Shown: positions 1-8,736 of the stretch, one piece after another
How positions within the stretch are numbered: the first letter of the stretch is position 1
Layout: each line of letters opens with the position of its first letter
NCBI GenBank assembly: GCA_003116975.1
Contig: BGKB01000073.1
Span: 248,001-312,000 of the forward strand
Direction of reading: 5' to 3'
Length of the DNA: 64,000 bases
Source of the DNA: Aurantiochytrium sp. KH105
Lineage: Eukaryota; Sar; Bigyra; Thraustochytrida; Thraustochytriidae
Notes under the pieces: model-generated
Database searches by the model: none
What the model was told of the DNA's origin: nothing
Seen by the model: the letters and a program-made list of their open reading frames with translations, nothing else
Program-made: the position numbers and the translations under genes

Positions 1-19
1 CTGTCCTTGCGCATACATG

Positions 20-1618
20 CTACTCGTGATGTACAGGCTGCAGAGACGCAGCGGACACTCCCAGTGTCCGCCGTAAATGGTCAAAATTACGCTGCCACTG
101 CTCTTCGTCAGCTGCGTACTGCTCCTTGGTCTCGCGAAGCTGTTCGCGTAACATTTCATTCGAGGAGATGAGTGCCTCGTGCGATTCGCGAAGCATACCA
201 GCAAGAGCTTTGCTTGCTTGATCGTCCACTTGCACAACTGTCGATTGTTGCTGTGAAGCGAGGTGACGCGCATTTTCGACTTCTGCCTGAAGCGCTGCTT
301 TCTCGTGCTCTAGAGCGGTGCATCGATCAACAAGAAGTTCAACTTGGTCCCGAAGCGAGTGTTCCGTGTTCATTTGAGTTTGTCGCTCCTGATCAATGCG
401 AGCCATTTGCTCGTTTTGGGCCCGGCGTTCTGCGTCGATGCCTTGTTTCTCGTTCTTGCGGGCTTGAACTAAGCGCACGAGGCGCACGTTCACGCTGGCG
501 ACTGTATCTTCCCAACCGCTGGTACTCACAGGCATGCGGAGTGAACGCATGTGTCGAAGTAGGTCGAGCAGCACCTGATCTGCATTGAGTGGAGCTGCTT
601 CTTCTCCCTCTTCGTTGTGTTCCTCCTCCTCTCCACTCTCGACGACAACTTGACGCTCCTTGTGATTTTTCATGCTTGCTTGCGACCCGAGTTGTGAACG
701 CGCAAGTCTAGCTTCATTTGGAACCCCGAATTTTTTTTCGCGCGCAGGATGCGACCTTGATGTCGCGTTGAAACTCAATCGACTATTCTCCTTGCCGTTG
801 GATAAAATTTGAGAAGTGCTTGGCTTTGCGCCGACAACTTCTTCGTCACTGCTATCGCTCGTTTCAGCATCGTCATGCTCATCCACGCTCTCCATTTTGA
901 CAACCGTTCGTCTCTTGTTGATCTTCCTCACAGCATGGCTTCTTTCAATCGCAAGTCCTTCTTCTTCTTCGTCGTATTCTTCTTCCTCCTCCTCCTCCTC
1001 CTCCTCGTTTTTGCTGCTGGCTTCATCTTTATCGTCTTCAGTATTGTTCCGAATGTTGTCCTCTTCTTCTTCTTCATCGTCTTCATCGTCGTCATCTTCG
1101 TCTTCGTCTTCATCGTCATCATGTAGATTTGGTCGAAGATCTCCGGGTGCAATGGGTGGTAGCTGGGCGGCCTTGCGACGCTCCAACGCGGTAATCAACT
1201 GCTCATCAAGGGTGCTGAGATCTTCAAGCTGCTGTATGACAAAGCTGCGATAGAGTCTGGAGCGCACGAGCGGATTCAAGCGAGCGTCGAGTTTGCGCAG
1301 CTCCGTGTTCCGTCTCAGCAAAAGCAGCTGGCGGCCATCATTGATCTTGTTGAGGTATATATTGAGCGTTTCGAGCTGCTCAAGGTGTTCAAGACCCTCG
1401 AGCGATACGAGCTTGTTCCGTGATAAGTCCAGCTTCACAAGGCCGCGAAAGGGTCGCAGCGCATCGCCGAGAACTTCGAGCCCATTTCGCTGCAACACGA
1501 GCGTACGCGCACCGTCCAGGTCCTCCTCGGCGTCCCAGCCGTTGCGCCTCACGACGGCTTCCACGGCCTCGGTAGCCGCCGCGACCGCCGGCCCCGCTTG
1601 CGCACGTGGCTGAGTCAT
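20..1618 (-). CDS. CEP72-like leucine-rich repeat / coiled-coil protein
   Basis: A 532-residue protein that starts at an ATG and ends at TAG inside the window. Residues about 36-150 form leucine-rich repeats (LVKLDLSRNKL, LETLNIYLNKI) capped by KLDARLNPLVRSRLYRSFV, the arrangement of CEP72/LRRC36, where a conserved RLNPV..YR segment follows the repeats. Residues about 168-235 are almost all Asp/Glu, and about 390-520 are a coiled coil rich in Gln, Glu and Arg. CEP72 in animals sits at the centrosome and centriolar satellites and helps recruit gamma-tubulin and ciliary factors; the same role here is inferred. The acidic tract is unusually long. It is divergently arranged with the cyclophilin-like gene to the right. 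An unrelated LRR-coiled-coil protein is the main alternative. Confidence 0.72.
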   Translation of the reverse strand: MTQPRAQAGPAVAAATEAVEAVVRRNGWDAEEDLDGARTLVLQRNGLEVLGDALRPFRGLVKLDLSRNKLVSLEGLEHLEQLETLNIYLNKINDGRQLLLLRRNTELRKLDARLNPLVRSRLYRSFVIQQLEDLSTLDEQLITALERRKAAQLPPIAPGDLRPNLHDDDEDEDEDDDDEDDEEEEEDNIRNNTEDDKDEASSKNEEEEEEEEEEYDEEEEGLAIERSHAVRKINKRRTVVKMESVDEHDDAETSDSSDEEVVGAKPSTSQILSNGKENSRLSFNATSRSHPAREKKFGVPNEARLARSQLGSQASMKNHKERQVVVESGEEEEHNEEGEEAAPLNADQVLLDLLRHMRSLRMPVSTSGWEDTVASVNVRLVRLVQARKNEKQGIDAERRAQNEQMARIDQERQTQMNTEHSLRDQVELLVDRCTALEHEKAALQAEVENARHLASQQQSTVVQVDDQASKALAGMLRESHEALISSNEMLREQLRETKEQYAADEEQWQRNFDHLRRTLGVSAASLQPVHHE

Positions 1619-2459
1619 GATGACAGCTCGATCCGTTTCTGTGTCGTCGGGCGGCCGCGCCGTTATGTTGATTCATAATGTTTCAACATGCTGACTTGAA
1701 GACTCGGCGACTTGTCTGCTGCAACGTATACCGAGAACTACCATGGAGCGAAACGTTTGTCGATTCAACGTACTACGCTGGCGCGCCCTGGTGTCATTGG
1801 TTCTGGTTTGCTTTGAATGAAGCATCACTGCCGCCAAGCCAAAGCAAATGAGGTCATGAGTCATTTTCACCCGAACCATACAAAATCGACCTGCGCTCTC
1901 TCGTGATCACTTTGTTCACTACATGCATTGTCGAAGATACGGGAAGGTATTGTATCATTCCAAGAGAAGCTGATTACAGCCTGCCACCGTATAACGTTGC
2001 ATGTGTGAACCAACTGTACAGAAATTGCATTGCATCATTGAGTGCGAGCCCCCACGCCACGTGCTAACGCTTCGAGAATTGTTCAATCTTGAGGAAAGCC
2101 ACTGGTCAGTACAATTGTGCCTCGTCGTCCCCCATGAGGATAACCCCAAATGATATCGAATGCAAGCTCATCCGAAGTTCTTGCAATCGACCATCATTTC
2201 GAGCAAAAGTCAAACTGTCCCCGAAAACGATACCTTCTGCATGCACGTCGCACGACGTCAACAATCATCTGCATTGCTGCAGCCAGATGCTTGGATACGC
2301 GCGGCGTGTTCGCAGCCCGTCCGATCGCAGTCCCGTCCGCAGAGGCCGGCCATCCGGATGCATTCGATCCCGCTCTCGAGCCCAATTTCGTGGGACGAGC
2401 GAGTCGAGTCGAGTCGAGTCCGCGTCGAAGCAAACGGGAATGCCGCCGAGTCCACGACG
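1619..2459. other. Intergenic region between divergent genes
   Basis: About 0.84 kb between the CEP72-like start codon (minus) and the chosen start of the cyclophilin-like gene (plus). It should hold both promoters. The left half is AT-richer; the right end has a short GAGTC pentamer run near 2401-2421. An open frame in phase with the cyclophilin gene reaches back to an ATG at 2160, but that part looks like translated leader. I see no RNA gene. Confidence 0.5.
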
Positions 2460-3590
2460 ATGGAGCGGCGGCGATGGGGCGCGCGGCGCGAGGGCGCGGG
2501 CGGAGGCGGCGGCGGAGGCAGCGCGTGCGACCGCGGGTCCTGGCTCGGCGCGGCGCACGCGGCGTTGACAGCGGTGCTGGCGGTGGTCTGCGTGCTGCAG
2601 TACAAGCATGCACTGGAGCACGAGCTCGACGCGCTCACGAGCCGCTCGGCGTTGAGCCGGATGCGGTCCGGCCCCAGCTCCGGCGACGGCAAAGGCGGCA
2701 GCAGCCTCGAAGGCCTGGCAGAGGCGGAGATCCCGCAAGGGTACTTTTTGGAGCCAACAGAGCCCGTCGAGTTCGTCCAAGTACGCCTGGACCGCAAAGC
2801 CGCCGAGCTCGAAGAGACGCGGACGCTGCTGCTGCAAATGGAGCGCGACTTGCGCAAGTGCCAGGGCAAGCTGGAGGACCGGAGCGAGGAGGAAGCCTGG
2901 GGCGAGGAAAAGGCCAAGCTTCAGGCTCGCGATCGCGCGATGCAAAAGCGGCTCGAACGCGTCGAGGACGGCATGGCGAAGTTGTCACGGCACGTGCTGC
3001 GCGAGACATTTGGCAGTGCCGAGCCTTATCGCGTACGCATGACCGTTCGTTTCCCAGAGTCCATGGGCGCCCCTTATGAGCAGGACATTCTCTTTGAAAT
3101 GGCACCAAGCGAGCACGTCCCGACTGGTGTTCTGTACTTTATGAACCAGGTGGAGGCAGGTCTGTGGGACGGATGCTCGTTTATTAGGAATGCGCATCAC
3201 GTGTTGCAAGCGAGTCCGCAGTCTACTGAGAAGCACGGGCTACATCGGCGATTCAAGGAGCTCCCAATGCAAGGCTCGTCGATAGCTTTTCAAGAGTACA
3301 GTGACAAGTACAAGCATACAAAGTACACGATTGGCCTGGCTGGGCGGCCGGGCGGTCCGGACTTTTATATCTCCACCGTTGACAATACACGCAACCATGG
3401 ACCCGGAGGTCAGTCTTCTTACGACTTGCCCGCCGAGGCTGACACCTGCTTTGGACGCGTCACGGAGGGCCATGATGTCGTGGATCGCATGCATCGAGCA
3501 CGCAAGCTCAAAGACAACTTTGAGTCTCTCGCTGAGTACATTGAAATCAAGACCATGCGTGTGGAGCGCGCTAGCGACGACAGCTCCTGA
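2460..3590 (+). CDS. Type II membrane protein with cyclophilin-like domain
   Basis: A 376-residue protein. I chose the ATG at 2460 because it places a Gly-rich cytosolic tip (1-27) directly before a hydrophobic segment (about 28-48, AAHAALTAVLAVVCVLQY), the plan of a type II Golgi/ER protein; an in-frame ATG at 2160 would add 100 residues of non-domain sequence. Residues about 105-180 are coiled coil. The C-terminal about 190 residues match a cyclophilin-type fold: a GLWDGCSFIRNAHHVLQASP segment in place of the usual FHR..PGFM.QGGDP, then FYISTVDNTRNHG and CFGRVTEGHDVVDRM. The usual catalytic neighbourhood is changed, so prolyl isomerase activity is doubtful. Similar membrane-anchored cyclophilin-like proteins are known in stramenopiles; the function is unknown. 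Confidence 0.75.
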   Translation: MERRRWGARREGAGGGGGGGSACDRGSWLGAAHAALTAVLAVVCVLQYKHALEHELDALTSRSALSRMRSGPSSGDGKGGSSLEGLAEAEIPQGYFLEPTEPVEFVQVRLDRKAAELEETRTLLLQMERDLRKCQGKLEDRSEEEAWGEEKAKLQARDRAMQKRLERVEDGMAKLSRHVLRETFGSAEPYRVRMTVRFPESMGAPYEQDILFEMAPSEHVPTGVLYFMNQVEAGLWDGCSFIRNAHHVLQASPQSTEKHGLHRRFKELPMQGSSIAFQEYSDKYKHTKYTIGLAGRPGGPDFYISTVDNTRNHGPGGQSSYDLPAEADTCFGRVTEGHDVVDRMHRARKLKDNFESLAEYIEIKTMRVERASDDSS

Positions 3591-3852
3591 GTACGGCATG
3601 ATACGACAACAAATACAGAGAAAGATAGAAAGTTATAATGCTTTTGGCCCCTGTTTTCCCATTCATTCTTGATTCGCTGCGCAGGTTGCTTGCTAGCCAC
3701 CAGGTACGGTTCCTGTCTGGCGGTGAGGGGAAGAAGAAGTGCACCCGCTGTCGAAAAGAAGAACCTCTCGGTGGCGTCGAGGGAAAAAAAGTCCCTGGCT
3801 CTTGTGGGCGCGGCACTGGTCAAAATTTGTTTGGCGGTGTATGCTCCGCAAC

Positions 3853-4701
3853 TCAAGCGTCGCTGGTCTCAGCTTCGGCCGGAAAAGGGATAGGCGAGGG
3901 TCGATGATTGGAAGCGTGCTCATCGCTCGCATCATTGTTCGCGCCCTTGTTTTCCTCGCTGGCCGGTACAGAGGCTGTCGTCTCTGAGGCAGACGTTCCG
4001 CGTGCACCTCGCCGCGCCCCGCGGCGGAGAATCTCCGTACGAATCATGTCGTGGTGGGGAGCGTGGTCTGAGAAGCGGATGGTGGCTTCCGTGTCATTTA
4101 CAAACCGTTTTTCGATGGACAACGACACGGAGCCCTCGACGCGCGTGAGAAAACTATTGCGATTCCTAGCCCAGAGTTGCGCGGCTTGGATGTTGGTAGC
4201 ATCCTCGACATTGTAGTCTTGCAGGTAAAAGATGCGCTTTGTGAATTCAAGCACGCTCGTCAGCGTATGGTCCGGAGTGCGCCAGAGAGGAAAGCCTGAG
4301 CGCAGACTGAGATCGCCGCTTGTTGGATTTACATAGGGATGGAAAACTCGCGATACAAAGGTGACCGATGGTAAGGCATCATTGGCGGGATAATTGCGCG
4401 GAAGCTCAACGCGAAATCGAAAGACCGCGCCTCTGTACAGTCCAGCTTCGATAAAAATGACGCCATAATACATGCGCAGACTGTCCTGCGCTGGTAAGAG
4501 ATACACGCCTCGGGGGGCTTCTTCTTTGAGCATTTTGTATTCGACCATGATGTTGTAGTCTTTGAGGTTTTGCGCACGATAGCTGCGCAGTGTTGTGAGT
4601 GCGGCTGATGCGTTCGATAAAGGGTCGGCGCTTCCGGCCGACGTGGTTGACTCTGCTGTCATGGGTCGCCGGGTGGGGCGACGTCGACTTGCGGCGTTCA
4701 T
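3853..4701 (-). CDS. AKTIP: FTS/AKTIP-like inactive ubiquitin-conjugating enzyme variant
   Basis: A 282-residue protein with a UBC fold at about 45-215. The match to AKTIP (Fused Toes) is close: RGVYLLPAQDSLRMYYGVIF, GLYRGAVFRFRVELPRNYP, then VFHPYVNPTSGDLSLRSGFP and a RRIFY-like TKRIFYLQDYN segment. The position of the catalytic Cys in real E2s is occupied by the DLSL stretch (about 130-133) and no Cys is present, as in AKTIP, so it cannot form a ubiquitin thioester. In animals AKTIP joins HOOK and FHIP proteins as an adaptor linking cargo to dynein. The tail after about 225 is low-complexity Arg/Ala/Glu. It converges with the cyclophilin-like gene on its left. The family call is firm; the dynein role is inferred. 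Confidence 0.85.
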   Translation of the reverse strand: MNAASRRRPTRRPMTAESTTSAGSADPLSNASAALTTLRSYRAQNLKDYNIMVEYKMLKEEAPRGVYLLPAQDSLRMYYGVIFIEAGLYRGAVFRFRVELPRNYPANDALPSVTFVSRVFHPYVNPTSGDLSLRSGFPLWRTPDHTLTSVLEFTKRIFYLQDYNVEDATNIQAAQLWARNRNSFLTRVEGSVSLSIEKRFVNDTEATIRFSDHAPHHDMIRTEILRRGARRGARGTSASETTASVPASEENKGANNDASDEHASNHRPSPIPFPAEAETSDA

Positions 4702-5310
4702 CTTGGTCTCGAGCCAAAAAAAAAGTAGCTTGTGTTTGTCCGCTCGAACGGACGAGAGCAGCTATGCGGCACAAGTTGCAGCGAGGAGTATCCCTGCGCG
4801 TATTCACGCTCTCGATCGCTTGGTCGAGAGCTCACGCGCGTCGGTCTTTCCGTGAGTTAGATTGGCTGACGATCAAGCACTGCCTTGCTGCCCCAAAACG
4901 GTCTACAAAACAAAAAAAAAAAAGAGCAAAGAAAAAGAGAAACCAGTTGAGAAAAACAAAATGAATCAAGAAGTCCTGTGCTGCGAGAGCGCCCCGCGAG
5001 CAGAAGTGCGTGGATTTTAATTGCAAAGGCAAGCTCAGGTTGAAAAATAGAAACATGCAAATACCAAGAGAGAGAAGGGGTGACTCGTTTTTAGTTTGAG
5101 GATAGGGCAAGCCTATAAAACAAAATGCATTGATGTTGCAACGTTGACAGGAGATCTTTCGAAATCGTATTTTATCAATGATTGTGGTGGTGGTGGTGGT
5201 GGTGGTGGTGGTGGTGGTGGTGGTGGTGGTGGTGGTGGTGGTGTTAAGGTGGCAAGGCTAAGTAATACATGCTTGTTGGCTCGCCGCACGCGCGCGTAAA
5301 ATTCATCTAT
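4702..5310. other. Intergenic region, AT-rich, with a GGT microsatellite
   Basis: About 0.6 kb between the FTS start codon and the SDR stop codon, both on the minus strand. It holds an A-rich tract near 4910-4960 (pyrimidine-rich on the coding strand) and the GGT repeat listed separately. No coding sequence is supported. Confidence 0.5.
5184..5242. repeat. (GGT)n microsatellite
   Basis: About 20 uninterrupted GGT units in the 3' flank of the SDR gene, about 70 bp past its stop codon. Transcribed in the SDR direction it would be an (ACC) tract. Confidence 0.95.
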
Positions 5311-6006
5311 CTACCAGGGAAGGGTCTCACTGGTAGCAATGTCGACGAGAGAAGCGTTGTGGGTCTTGAGACTCATTTCGTCAATGACACGAATGAATCC
5401 GTCGACAGCAGTGTCCACCGAGATTCCACCCTCGAAATGGCCCGTCATGTCCGTCTTCACGACGCCCGGGTGCGCAAGCGTGACGGCAATGCCGCGCTCA
5501 GTGTACTCAGTGCTAATGTTCTTGACAATCATGTTGAGAGCTGTCTTGGATGTGCGATAGCCGTACATGGCGCCATCGTCGGCCAATCCGATCGAGGCCA
5601 TTCTTGTGCTGGTAAAGAGGCACTTGGAGCCATCGGTGAGCTTGTCATCGAGCGCTTGCACCACGCGCAAGGCGCCGAGGGCATTAATGTCGATCTGGCG
5701 CGCAATATCGTCCACATCGACCTCGCTAACCTTCTCGAGCGCAAAATTTTCAGTCAATGTAGCGATTCCTGCGTTGTACACAAGGAGGCCAATTTTGTCG
5801 ACTCCCGCGAGACCCTTTTGCAAGGTCTCCTTGCAAGCAGCAGTGCTTACATCGACATTCTCAATCACATTGGCGAAGGGCTTGGCCCCCTGTGGCGCTT
5901 TCCGCATGGTGCCGTAGACATTCCACCCGTTCTGTTCGAGGCGTTTGGCAAGGCCGAGCCCAATGCCGCGCGAGGCTCCTACAACGACGGCTGCGCCGCG
6001 GGACAT
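5311..6006 (-). CDS. Short-chain dehydrogenase/reductase
   Basis: A 231-residue classical SDR. The Rossmann glycine motif GASRGIG lies at residues 10-16, the structural NAG at 78-80, a Ser-rich catalytic strand (FTSTRMASIG) at 131-140 and the YxxxK pair at Y150/K154. HPGVVKTDM follows, as in the family. It should be a cytosolic NAD(P)(H)-dependent oxidoreductase. The closest named groups are the C-factor/sniffer-like carbonyl reductases, but the substrate cannot be told from sequence. It starts at the first ATG. No targeting signal is visible. Confidence 0.88.
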   Translation of the reverse strand: MSRGAAVVVGASRGIGLGLAKRLEQNGWNVYGTMRKAPQGAKPFANVIENVDVSTAACKETLQKGLAGVDKIGLLVYNAGIATLTENFALEKVSEVDVDDIARQIDINALGALRVVQALDDKLTDGSKCLFTSTRMASIGLADDGAMYGYRTSKTALNMIVKNISTEYTERGIAVTLAHPGVVKTDMTGHFEGGISVDTAVDGFIRVIDEMSLKTHNASLVDIATSETLPW

Positions 6007-6845
6007 TGTGCTCTTTTCCGCCGCTTCCTCTCCTCTTATTCAGGACGGGATGCCAACTACGATCTCGTTTCTGATTTGATTTGGCTTTGCGAAGAAACCC
6101 CAAGCCCCCCATCCGTCCGAGCCGGCGGTACGGCACTCGTTCCTTTCGCGTCGGGAGCCGCATCGAAGGAAGTCTCGCTCGAGCTCGGCGCAAGCGCAGC
6201 GCGCAGGTCCTCCCATACCGAGCGCCTCTGCATCCAAATCTTGCGGCGTCATCAGCTCGTCATCCCAGGTCGCCTTTCATGCCGGGTGCTTTGGCCCCCA
6301 CTTCTCGGAATGGCGACCGCGGCCTCGTCCGACTTCGCATGCTTCGCACGCCTTGCGCGCCCCGGAGGCTTCCCGCCGCCCAAAATCTGCAGGGAAACTA
6401 CCTCCACGGCATCGACCTCGTCCTGACTCTATTTTTGTTTGGTCTTGCCCGGGAGAAAGGGCACGAGCTCGGCACGCAGACGGCAGGATGAGCTCGGAGC
6501 GGAGGAAGGGAGGCATGGAGGGTCTTCGGAAAGGAAAGAGAGATCCTCGGAGCGAGAGCCTTCTTGCTGCAGTTGCAGCTGCTCGCACGGGAAATCGATC
6601 ATGGCAATGATGATGAACATCTATCTATCTGGCTGCTGCCAGCATTGCAGAAGAAACTCCGCTCCCTCCAGGTCGAGCCTGCATGATGAACAATGCAAAA
6701 CCAAACCCAGACACCGCCAGCAGCAGTCTGCCCCCCATCTCATTTTCCTCTCGGTCGACGCCTTTCATCCAGCTCCCTCTCCTCCGCCTCCCGCTCCTCC
6801 CTCTCCAGCCACCGCTCTTGCTTCCCTCCCTCCCTCCCTGCCTTG

Positions 6846-6896
6846 CTTCCTTCCTTTCGTGCACGGTACCCCGCTCCATTCCGTGCACGGTACGCC
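6846..6896 (+). promoter_or_regulatory. Paired pyrimidine tract + CCGTGCACGG palindrome
   Basis: Two copies of a CGTGCACGGTAC core lie 20 bp apart (6859-6872 and 6881-6896), about 240-280 bp upstream of the RPS5 start codon. The first is preceded by CTTCCTTCCTTTC. The same arrangement, TTCCTTTCCGTGCACGGTA plus TCCCC, occurs twice upstream of kinesin-5 at 40911-40988, on that gene's coding strand. Sharing of a long motif and its orientation by two unlinked promoters suggests a transcription-factor site or core promoter element. No known factor is assigned. Confidence 0.55.
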
Positions 6897-6925
6897 GCCC
6901 CCAGCGTCGACACCATCGTCTACAT

Positions 6926-6979
6926 TACCCTAACCCTGGCAGTGGCTGGCCGGCCAGCGGCGCGGGCCTAAACCCTGGG
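6926..6979 (+). promoter_or_regulatory. Telobox-like motifs upstream of RPS5
   Basis: ACCCTAACCCTGG at about 6927-6939 and CCTAAACCCTGGG at about 6967-6979 resemble the telo-box (AAACCCTAA) that marks promoters of ribosomal-protein and other translation genes in plants and some other eukaryotes. They lie 155-210 bp before the RPS5 ATG. The resemblance is seen directly; regulatory use here is inference. Confidence 0.4.
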
Positions 6980-7135
6980 CGGCGGGGACAAAGGGGGGAA
7001 TAGGGAGAAGGGGAAGGCGGGGAGGGAGGGGAGGGAAGGCAGGGAGGGCGGAGGAGAGGCGCGGCAGAGCAGAGCGCAGCGGCAGGCAGAGCAGAAGCGA
7101 GTCGAAGTCAGGAGCACGGCACGCACGCAGGCACC

Positions 7136-7971
7136 ATGGCCGCCACGGAGATCAAGCTGTTCAACAAGTGGTACGTGCGCACGCGGAGGAGCGGCGGCGG
7201 AGGCGGCGCGGTCGCTGCCGCGGCGAAGGCGGCGCGGCGAGGATGGAGGGATGGAGAGATGAGAGTGAGGATGGAAATGAAGGGCCACGGCAACGACGCC
7301 GACGCCGACGCGGCGGCGCGCGGGCGGGCGAGGGGGAGAGAGGAGGAGAAGGTGGCAGAGCGGGGAGCAAAGGAGACTGACAATTGAACGCGCGCTTGCG
7401 ATGATGATGGGTTGACGTGCACAGGTCCTTCGCGGACATTCAGATCGAGGACCTTGGTCTTCAGGACTACCTCGCGGCCACTCAGCACGATGCCGTCTTT
7501 CTGCCGCACACCGCCGGCCGCTACCAGAAGAAGCGGTTCCGCAAGGCCAAGTGCCCCCTCGTGGAGCGCCTCGTGGTTTCGCTCATGTTCCACGGCCGCA
7601 ACGCCGGCAAGAAGCTGATGGCCGTGCGCATTGTCAAGCACGCCCTTGAGATCATCCACCTCATGACCGACCAGAACCCCATGCAGGTGCTCGTCACCGC
7701 CGTCTCCAACGCCGGCCCCCGCGAGGACTCCACCCGCGTCGGCTCGGCCGGTATTGTGCGCCGCCAGGCCGTCGACGTGTCGCCCTTCCGCCGCGTCAAC
7801 CAGGCCATCTACCTTATCTCGGTGGGTGCCCGCGAGGCCTCGTTCCGCAACATCAAGTCCGTCGCCGAGTGCCTCGCTGATGAGATTATCAACGCCTCCA
7901 AGGGTTCGTCCAACTCGTACGCCATCAAGAAGAAGGATGAGCTCGAGCGCGTCTCCAAGGCTGCACGGTAA
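7136..7971 (+). CDS. RPS5: 40S ribosomal protein S5 (uS7)
   Basis: Two exons: 7136-7170 and 7425-7971, joined in phase 2 to give 193 residues. The intron (7171-7424, 254 bp) begins GTACGT and ends CACAG; splicing restores Trp in LFNKWSFADIQ, exactly as in other eukaryotic uS7 proteins. The conserved body is clear: [72 protein letters not shown], ending [17 protein letters not shown]. The protein belongs to the head of the small subunit, at the mRNA exit and E site. The intron after only 35 coding bases is typical of highly expressed genes with 5' introns. Confidence 0.97.
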
Positions 7972-8736
7972 ATGGCTCGATATGCGGCTTGCTGGCTGTT
8001 TGGTTTTACTGCTTACGTCCTCTCTTGCTCTTTTGCCCCGCTGCGTTCTACTGGGCGAGCGGGCATCTGGGCGGGGGGGGACGAGTTGCTAGGACTCGGC
8101 GTCAGTAGCTTTGTGGTATGAGGGTGGTCTCTTCGGCTTTTTATTCTTTTTGCGTGAATGGACGCGCAAGCGCGTGTTTGTTGGCTTTAAAAATAGGACA
8201 AAGGAGATCTCTTTCTGCTTTTACTTACCCTTTTTCTTTCCATTGCTTTTGAACTGGGTGCTCTTGATTCTCGCATCGCAACAGAGTCACGTTCTTTCTT
8301 CTCTTGTTCTTGCCATGAGTTGCGTGTGTGAGAGAGAGAAGGAATATCAGAATGACGAAAGCCTCATTTGCAAAGTGTTTCGCTGCTTGCTGATTAGAAA
8401 CTTGCTTTCTTTACTTACTCTCGTGAGAAGCAAGCCAATTTTTCACCATAGACTTGCTTGCGATTAGTTTCTACAAAGTTGACGAGGAGTTGTTGGCCGT
8501 CACAGCTTTTAAAAATCATAAAATTCAGGCTGACACACTGAAAGAAGCGCTTCGCATGCAAGATAGAACCAAACAAACAAGAGCCTTCCTTTTGCTTATT
8601 TTGGCTCGCGATAAAAATGGACCCTGCCCTATCAATCACGACTTCAAAATCCTACTACGTATACATGAGCTACATCTCGGCGCCTTTTCGATTATAACAA
8701 TAAATCGACCGTCGCCACACCTCTCCCCGTTTGAAA
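7972..8736. other. 3' flanks of convergent RPS5 and RCK kinase
   Basis: About 0.77 kb between the RPS5 stop and the kinase stop. It contains T-rich and A-rich stretches as expected for two 3' untranslated regions, including an AATAAA at about 8699-8704 that reads in the RPS5 direction. No further gene is seen. Confidence 0.5.

Larger units (their letters stand above)
6007..7135. other. Upstream region of RPS5 (GC- and purine-rich)
   Basis: About 1.1 kb between the SDR start (minus) and the RPS5 start (plus); a shared divergent promoter region. It contains a pyrimidine-rich strip (about 6720-6860), the paired palindromic element and the telobox-like motifs listed separately, then a purine-rich strip (about 6980-7060). 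The codon pattern does not support a protein. Confidence 0.5.

Noticed and set aside
5269-6426. 385-codon plus-strand frame over the SDR gene
   Set aside because: Antisense to a complete SDR with intact motifs.
6926-6979. Interstitial telomere
   Set aside because: Only isolated CCCTAA-like units are present, not an array; better explained as promoter motifs.
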